From an uncultured Muribaculaceae bacterium (lineage in GTDB: Bacteria; Bacteroidota; Bacteroidia; Bacteroidales; Muribaculaceae), in assembly GCA_910577315.1 (NCBI GenBank), contig CAJTME010000007.1:88251-152250 (forward strand): 64,000 bases of DNA, in the 5' to 3' direction. The translations under genes were made by a program, and so were the position numbers. Shown piece by piece: positions 60,235 through 64,000 of the stretch. Numbering within the stretch: position 1 is the stretch's first letter; the number at the start of each line of letters is the position of its first letter. The notes under the pieces are model-generated. The model was given only the letters and a program-made list of their open reading frames with translations. It was not told the origin of the DNA and searched no databases.

Positions 60235-61532
60235 TCCTTCGGGGGCTTCGGTGCCGCGGGCTTATCTCCTGAGCCGGGTTTGGGCGAGCGTTTCTTCTTG
60301 CGGAGCTTGTCGCCGGCGGGACGTTCACCCTCCTGCCGCGGCTTTGCCTCGTCTTCGGGACGCTGGGCGGGTTTCTTCTTTTTCTTGCGCTTTTTCTTGT
60401 CGAAGCGTGTGAGGTCGTCCTCGCCGAGGATGTCGCCGAAGGCGGCTTTCTCGCGGGGCTTGGCATCCCCCTCGGGGCGGAGGCTCAGGGGCTTCTCGCC
60501 GCTCTTGTTGAGGGCTATGATTTCAAAGGCGCGGTCGGCCGATATGGTGACCAGGTTGGCGGCCATGTTCTTGTCGGTCGAATAGGTTATCTCGCGCTTG
60601 AAGATGTCGGTCTTGAAGTGGAAATAGGTGGCGTCGGCGGTCTCGAGGCGTATTTCCTTGCCGGGAACGCGCTTGGAGCCTTCAACGTATGCGTCCACCT
60701 CGAAGTTGAGGCAGCATTTGAGCTTGGCGCACTGTCCGGCCAGTTTCTGCGGGTTGAGGGATATGTCCTGGTATCTCGCGGCAGAGGTCGCCACCGACAC
60801 GAAGTTGGTCATCCACTGCGAGCAGCACAGGGGGCGGCCGCAGGGGCCTATGCCGCCAATGCGGCCCGCTTCCTGGCGGGCGCCAATCTGTTTCATCTCG
60901 ATGCGCACCTTGAAGGTCTCGGCGAGCACTTTGATAAGTTGACGGAAGTCGACGCGTTCGTCGGCGATGTAATAGAATATGGCCTTGTTGCCGTCGCCCT
61001 GATACTCGACGTCGCCGATTTTCATGTTGAGCTTCAGGTCGGCGGCTATCTGACGGGCGCGTATCATCGTGTCGTTTTCCTTGGCGCGGGCTTCCTCATA
61101 ACGCTCGAGGTCGCCGGGTTTTGCCTTGCGGAACACGCGCTTTATTTCCTCGGTCTCCTTGGCGTCGCGGCCACGGCGGCGGTCGCCGCCCGCGCGCATG
61201 CTTTTCATGCGGCGCTCGACAAGGAGGCCGGTCAGGGTCACCATGCCGATGTCGTGGCCCGGCGAGGCCTCCACTGCGACCATGTCGCCTATCTCAAGGG
61301 GAATGTGCGTGGAATTCTTGTAATAACCCTTGCGGGTGTTCTTGAAGGTGACCTCGACCATGTCGCTGTCGGCATATCCGCCGGGAATGTCGGCGAGCCA
61401 GTTGTAGCTGTGGAGCTTGCAACGCGGCTCTCCGCCCGACGCGTTGCCGCAGCCGTGGCCTGAGCAACCACTCTCGCAAGGCGCCTGATCTGTCTCGGAC
61501 GCCTTGGGGAGATTCTTCTCCTGGTCTGCCAT
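60231..61532 (-). CDS. ricT: RicT/YaaT (PSP1 domain) family protein
   Basis: The 433-residue product contains the PSP1 domain (about 55-350) with YFHFKTDIFKREITYS and the Cys set characteristic of RicT: PCGRPLCCSQWM and QCAKLKCCLNFE. An N-terminal CGNASGG region and a C-terminal Lys/Arg/Pro-rich tail of about 75 residues extend it. In Bacillus subtilis RicT works with RicA and RicF as an iron-sulphur complex that steers RNase Y. Here it is immediately downstream (3 nt) of the rny gene, matching that partnership. The Cys motifs suggest it also binds a cluster. Confidence 0.92.
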   Translation of the reverse strand: MADQEKNLPKASETDQAPCESGCSGHGCGNASGGEPRCKLHSYNWLADIPGGYADSDMVEVTFKNTRKGYYKNSTHIPLEIGDMVAVEASPGHDIGMVTLTGLLVERRMKSMRAGGDRRRGRDAKETEEIKRVFRKAKPGDLERYEEARAKENDTMIRARQIAADLKLNMKIGDVEYQGDGNKAIFYYIADERVDFRQLIKVLAETFKVRIEMKQIGARQEAGRIGGIGPCGRPLCCSQWMTNFVSVATSAARYQDISLNPQKLAGQCAKLKCCLNFEVDAYVEGSKRVPGKEIRLETADATYFHFKTDIFKREITYSTDKNMAANLVTISADRAFEIIALNKSGEKPLSLRPEGDAKPREKAAFGDILGEDDLTRFDKKKRKKKKKPAQRPEDEAKPRQEGERPAGDKLRKKKRSPKPGSGDKPAAPKPPKE

Positions 61533-61535
61533 GGC

Positions 61536-63077
61536 TTATTTTGCGAACGCTACGGAGCGGGTCTCGCGGATAACGGTAATCTTCACCTGTCCGGGATAGG
61601 TCATCTCGTCCTGGATGCGCTTTGCGATTTCAGCCGAGAGCTTTTCGGTCTCGGTGTCGTCAATCTTGTCCGCACCCACAATCACGCGCAGCTCGCGGCC
61701 GGCCTGGATGGCATAGGTCTTGACCACGCCGGGATATGACAGGGCGAGCTGTTCGAGGTCGTTGAGGCGCTTGATGTACGCCTCGACGATTTCGCGGCGG
61801 GCGCCGGGACGGGCACCCGATATGGCGTCACACACCTGGACGATGGGCGCCAGCAGCGATGTCTGTTCGATTTCGTCGTGGTGGGCGCCGATGGCATTGC
61901 ATATCTCGGGCTTTTCCTTGTATTTCTCGGCGAGTTTCATGCCAAGGAGTGCGTGGGGCAGTTCGGGTTCTTCGTCGGGCACCTTGCCGATGTCGTGCAG
62001 GAGGCCGGCGCGGCGTGCCTTCTTGGGATTGAGGCCGAGTTCCGAGGCCATGATGGCGCAGAGGTTGGCCGTCTCGCGCGAGTGCTGGAGGAGGTTCTGT
62101 CCGTAGGACGAGCGGTATTTCATCTTGCCGACCATGCGGATGAGGTCGGGATGGAGGCCGTGGATGCCGAGGTCGATTGCGGTGCGCTTGCCGGTCTCGA
62201 TGATTTCTTCTTCAATCTGGCGGCGCACTTTGGCAACGACTTCCTCGATGCGGGCCGGGTGGATGCGGCCGTCGGCGACGAGCTGGTGAAGGGCGAGGCG
62301 GGCGATTTCGCGGCGCACGGGGTCAAAGCCGCTCAGCACGATTGCCTCGGGGGTGTCGTCCACGATGATTTCGATGCCGGTGGCGGCTTCGAGGGCGCGG
62401 ATGTTGCGGCCTTCGCGGCCGATGATGCGGCCCTTGATTTCGTCTGAGTCGATGTGGAAGACGGTGACTGAATTTTCAATGGCGGTCTCGGTGGCGACGC
62501 GCTGGATCGACTGCACCACGATGCGCTTGGCCTCTTTGTTGGCGGTCATCTTGGCGTCGTCCATGATGTCGTTGATGTATGAGGCGGCGGCAGTCTTGGC
62601 CTCGTCCTTGAGTGATTCGACGAGTTTCTCGCGGGCCTGTTCGCTCGACAGTCCCGAGATTTGCTCGAGCTGCTCGATGGCCTGCTGGTGCAGGCTGTCG
62701 AGTTCGGCAGTACGGGTTTCAAGGGCGGCCGACTGGGCTTCGAGGGCCTGGCGGGCCGAATCGAGTTCGTTGCGGGTGCGGGCGTTCTCGCTCTGCTGCT
62801 GGTTCAGCTGCAGTTCGCGCTGTTTCTGGCGCGCCTCTATTTGCTGGGCCTTGGCAATCTTCTGATTGGCGGTCTTTTCGGCATCGGCTGTGATTTTGAG
62901 GGCTTCCTCGCGGCCTTCAAGTTCTTTGGTGCGGCGCAGGTCATCGGCCTCGCGCTCGGCGTCGGCCAGTATCTGCTTGGCGCGTGTCTGTGCCATTGAA
63001 CGCTGCACTATCACTGTGACAGCGACACCGATGGCTGCGGCCACCACGCCGATTGCTATATTTAAAAATACTTCCAT
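61536..63077 (-). CDS. rny: Ribonuclease Y
   Basis: RNase Y is a membrane-tethered endonuclease that starts mRNA turnover. The 513-residue product has an N-terminal helix (EVFLNIAIGVVAAAIGVAV), a coiled coil (about 25-200), a KH domain with DEIKGRIIGREGRNIRALEA at about 225 and an HD domain with LLHDIGKVPDEEPELPHALL near 360, followed by AIGAHHDEIE. The domain order and length are those of the family. It precedes ricT in the zapA-led operon. Confidence 0.97.
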   Translation of the reverse strand: MEVFLNIAIGVVAAAIGVAVTVIVQRSMAQTRAKQILADAEREADDLRRTKELEGREEALKITADAEKTANQKIAKAQQIEARQKQRELQLNQQQSENARTRNELDSARQALEAQSAALETRTAELDSLHQQAIEQLEQISGLSSEQAREKLVESLKDEAKTAAASYINDIMDDAKMTANKEAKRIVVQSIQRVATETAIENSVTVFHIDSDEIKGRIIGREGRNIRALEAATGIEIIVDDTPEAIVLSGFDPVRREIARLALHQLVADGRIHPARIEEVVAKVRRQIEEEIIETGKRTAIDLGIHGLHPDLIRMVGKMKYRSSYGQNLLQHSRETANLCAIMASELGLNPKKARRAGLLHDIGKVPDEEPELPHALLGMKLAEKYKEKPEICNAIGAHHDEIEQTSLLAPIVQVCDAISGARPGARREIVEAYIKRLNDLEQLALSYPGVVKTYAIQAGRELRVIVGADKIDDTETEKLSAEIAKRIQDEMTYPGQVKITVIRETRSVAFAK

Positions 63078-63199
63078 TTTTATTATTGTTATTGATTTAG
63101 AGTGTGTCTGTGCCTGTGGGCGGAACGGCGCCGCTGCGCCGCCCGTGGCGGGAAGTATTGCGAATTGAAGCTTTCGGGGAAAGGAAGATTTGCAGGCCG
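63078..63199 (-). other. Spacer between zapA and rny with a G+C-rich hairpin
   Basis: This 122-base spacer is the longest in the operon. On the minus strand GCCTG (63193-63197) can pair with CAGGC (63112-63116), enclosing a hairpin in which GGGCGG and CCGCCC (63118-63123, 63139-63144) form the stem. It could be a structured leader of rny, a processing site or a small RNA; the sequence does not decide. Confidence 0.4.
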
Positions 63200-63499
63200 T
63201 CAGTCGTCCATCTTCATCAGCAGACGGTCAAGCTGTTGCTCGAATTCATCGAGCATTTTTGACTGGCTCGTGAGCTGTTCCGACTTGCGGTAGTACAGCT
63301 CGGCGAATGCCAATGCCACTTTTGCAAGAACATAATGCGACGACTTTCCGGGCTGGTCAGCTTTCATCTTTTGCCACAGGGAGTTCACATGGTAGGCAGC
63401 CTTGCGGAAAATGGCCTCTTCCGAGGCGGGGATGGTGAACACGAACGGCTCAACATCGGCTATTGTCGCAGTAAATCTATGTCGTTTATCTTCGTTCAT
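63200..63499 (-). CDS. zapA: Cell-division protein ZapA
   Basis: The 99-residue product has the ZapA layout: a small N-terminal domain (TATIADVEPFVFTIPASEEAIFR), a linking helix with YHVNSLWQKMK and a coiled coil to the end (LYYRKSEQLTSQSKMLDEFE). ZapA bundles FtsZ filaments at the division site. It follows the unknown coiled-coil gene by 30 nt and precedes rny. Confidence 0.9.
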   Translation of the reverse strand: MNEDKRHRFTATIADVEPFVFTIPASEEAIFRKAAYHVNSLWQKMKADQPGKSSHYVLAKVALAFAELYYRKSEQLTSQSKMLDEFEQQLDRLLMKMDD

Positions 63500-63529
63500 C
63501 AGTCAGCGTCAGTTCGCGGGTGAAGGCTG

Positions 63530-63823
63530 CTATTCGAGCAAGTCGGCGATGCAGCGGTCGATTTCCCGCACCAAATCTGCGACCATCGTACGGGCCGATG
63601 CCAAATCGTCGCCTGTGAGGCGCACGGTGGAGGCAACCGAGAGGTATTCAACCTTCATTTTCAACCGTTCCAACTCTTCGTCGCGCGAAAGCACCTGCGC
63701 TTTAAGTTCTGAAATCTCAGAACGCGCGTCATCGTAGGCCTGGCGCAGGCGGTCGTATTTTTCCACCATTACAAGCGCCTTGGCGCGGATGCTTTCAAGC
63801 TGTTGTTGGAGGTCTGAGGCCAT
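63530..63823 (-). CDS. Small coiled-coil protein, first gene of the zapA operon
   Basis: This 97-residue product is almost all helix: a coiled coil over about residues 5-55 (YDRLRQAYDDARSEISELKA, LSRDEELERLKMKVEYL) and an amphipathic end (TMVADLVREIDRCIADLLE). I do not recognise the family, though a small coiled-coil gene before zapA is common in Bacteroidales and may be a ZapB-like partner; this is inference. A TAnnTTTG box lies 18 bp upstream of its ATG, marking the start of the operon. Confidence 0.75.
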   Translation of the reverse strand: MASDLQQQLESIRAKALVMVEKYDRLRQAYDDARSEISELKAQVLSRDEELERLKMKVEYLSVASTVRLTGDDLASARTMVADLVREIDRCIADLLE

Positions 63824-63840
63824 ACCATCGCAAATTTTTA

Positions 63841-63848
63841 CAAAAGTA
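63841..63848 (-). promoter_or_regulatory. Promoter -7 box of the zapA-rny operon
   Basis: TACTTTTG on the minus strand, 18 bp before the first ATG of the operon; the predicted leader is about 14 nt. No -33 TTTG at the standard distance. Confidence 0.65.
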
Positions 63849-63958
63849 CAAACATTTTTTGAAAATTCCGCCCGCCACCGCCAAAAAATTTCATTCTGCC
63901 ATTATTTTTTATCCCGCGGCCCGATTTCGTGGCGGGTTGGTGGCGATGGGAAAACAAT

Positions 63959-63974
63959 GCGCCTGCGGCGCTAC
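63959..63974. repeat. Inverted copy of the 16-bp GTAGCGCCGCAGGCGC element
   Basis: Here the plus strand reads GCGCCTGCGGCGCTAC, the reverse complement of the copy at 48565-48580. The rest of the right edge (63849-64000) is non-coding in this window, with no other feature recognised. Confidence 0.7.
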
Positions 63975-64000
63975 ACAGGGTTGGCGGGAGACAGGGTCGC

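Noticed and set aside
63078..63199. Calling this spacer a 6S RNA gene
   Set aside because: The fold I can draw is a lopsided stem with one hairpin, not the long rod with a central bubble of 6S RNA; it is reported only as a finding to test.
1..64000. tRNA genes, rRNA genes, insertion sequences, prophage or toxin-antitoxin genes
   Set aside because: I looked through the intergenic regions and coding frames and saw no cloverleaf, transposase, integrase or toxin-like gene.

Overview
The window is chromosomal DNA from a member of the Bacteroidota, most likely order Bacteroidales; a Muribaculaceae-like genome is my best guess, since the G+C content looks high (upper 50s percent by eye) for the order. 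Seen directly: more than a dozen promoters of the Bacteroidota type (TAnnTTTG about 7 bp before the start site, many with TTTG 19-20 bp further upstream), an absence of Shine-Dalgarno sequences, and lineage-typical genes (gldH, DUF4293, a GT3 glycogen synthase beside a GT35 phosphorylase, PafA-like and OMP_b-brl-type proteins). No tRNA, rRNA, CRISPR array, prophage or insertion sequence was found; this is ordinary, densely packed core chromosome with short accessory stretches.

Layout. 1-4.3 kb: a cut-off outer-membrane beta-barrel gene, an A+T-rich gap, a small exported protein, a membrane-anchored TPR regulator and rpmH, all on the minus strand. 4.4-9.4 kb: a minus-strand five-gene operon (LysE-type exporter, CBM9-like protein, transglutaminase-like protein, NlpC/P60 hydrolase, Ala-Glu dipeptide epimerase) that looks like a murein-peptide processing unit. 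9.7-14.3 kb: katA and uvrA. 14.4-17.6 kb: a TetR regulator, a large TPR protein and a DUF4293 membrane protein, divergent from 17.7-21.3 kb: dacB, an unknown gene, rsmI and a coiled-coil lipoprotein. 21.5-28.8 kb: purH followed by the rod-shape operon mreB-mreC-mreD-mrdA-rodA. 28.9-36.4 kb: an exported GH13 alpha-amylase with a type IX secretion-like tail, a prolyl oligopeptidase, a lipoprotein and two metallo-beta-lactamase-fold hydrolases.

36.5-40.8 kb holds a small exported protein and a module of ECF sigma factor, putative anti-sigma factor and TonB-receptor-like barrel. 40.9-46.7 kb: gdhA, then glycogen synthase and glycogen phosphorylase, divergent from rmuC (46.8-48.5 kb). 48.6-52.7 kb: a second ECF-type sigma factor and secA. 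52.8-63.8 kb is one apparent 12-gene minus-strand transcription unit: coiled-coil protein, zapA, rny, ricT, gldH, HAD phosphatase, M24 peptidase, cca, queD, queE, DUF4105 protein and a PafA-like protein that seems to have lost its catalytic residues.

Main themes are cell-envelope construction and division (mre/rod operon, dacB, zapA, murein-peptide hydrolases), storage-glycogen metabolism, RNA maturation (rny, ricT, cca, queD/queE, rsmI) and envelope-directed transcription control. The observations I find most worth following are the probable pseudophosphatase at 52.8-54.4 kb, the GAATTAG heptad repeat that writes the C-terminus and stop codon of UvrA, the exported epimerase operon, the ricT-rny pairing outside Firmicutes, and a 23-bp perfect palindrome near 2.1 kb.
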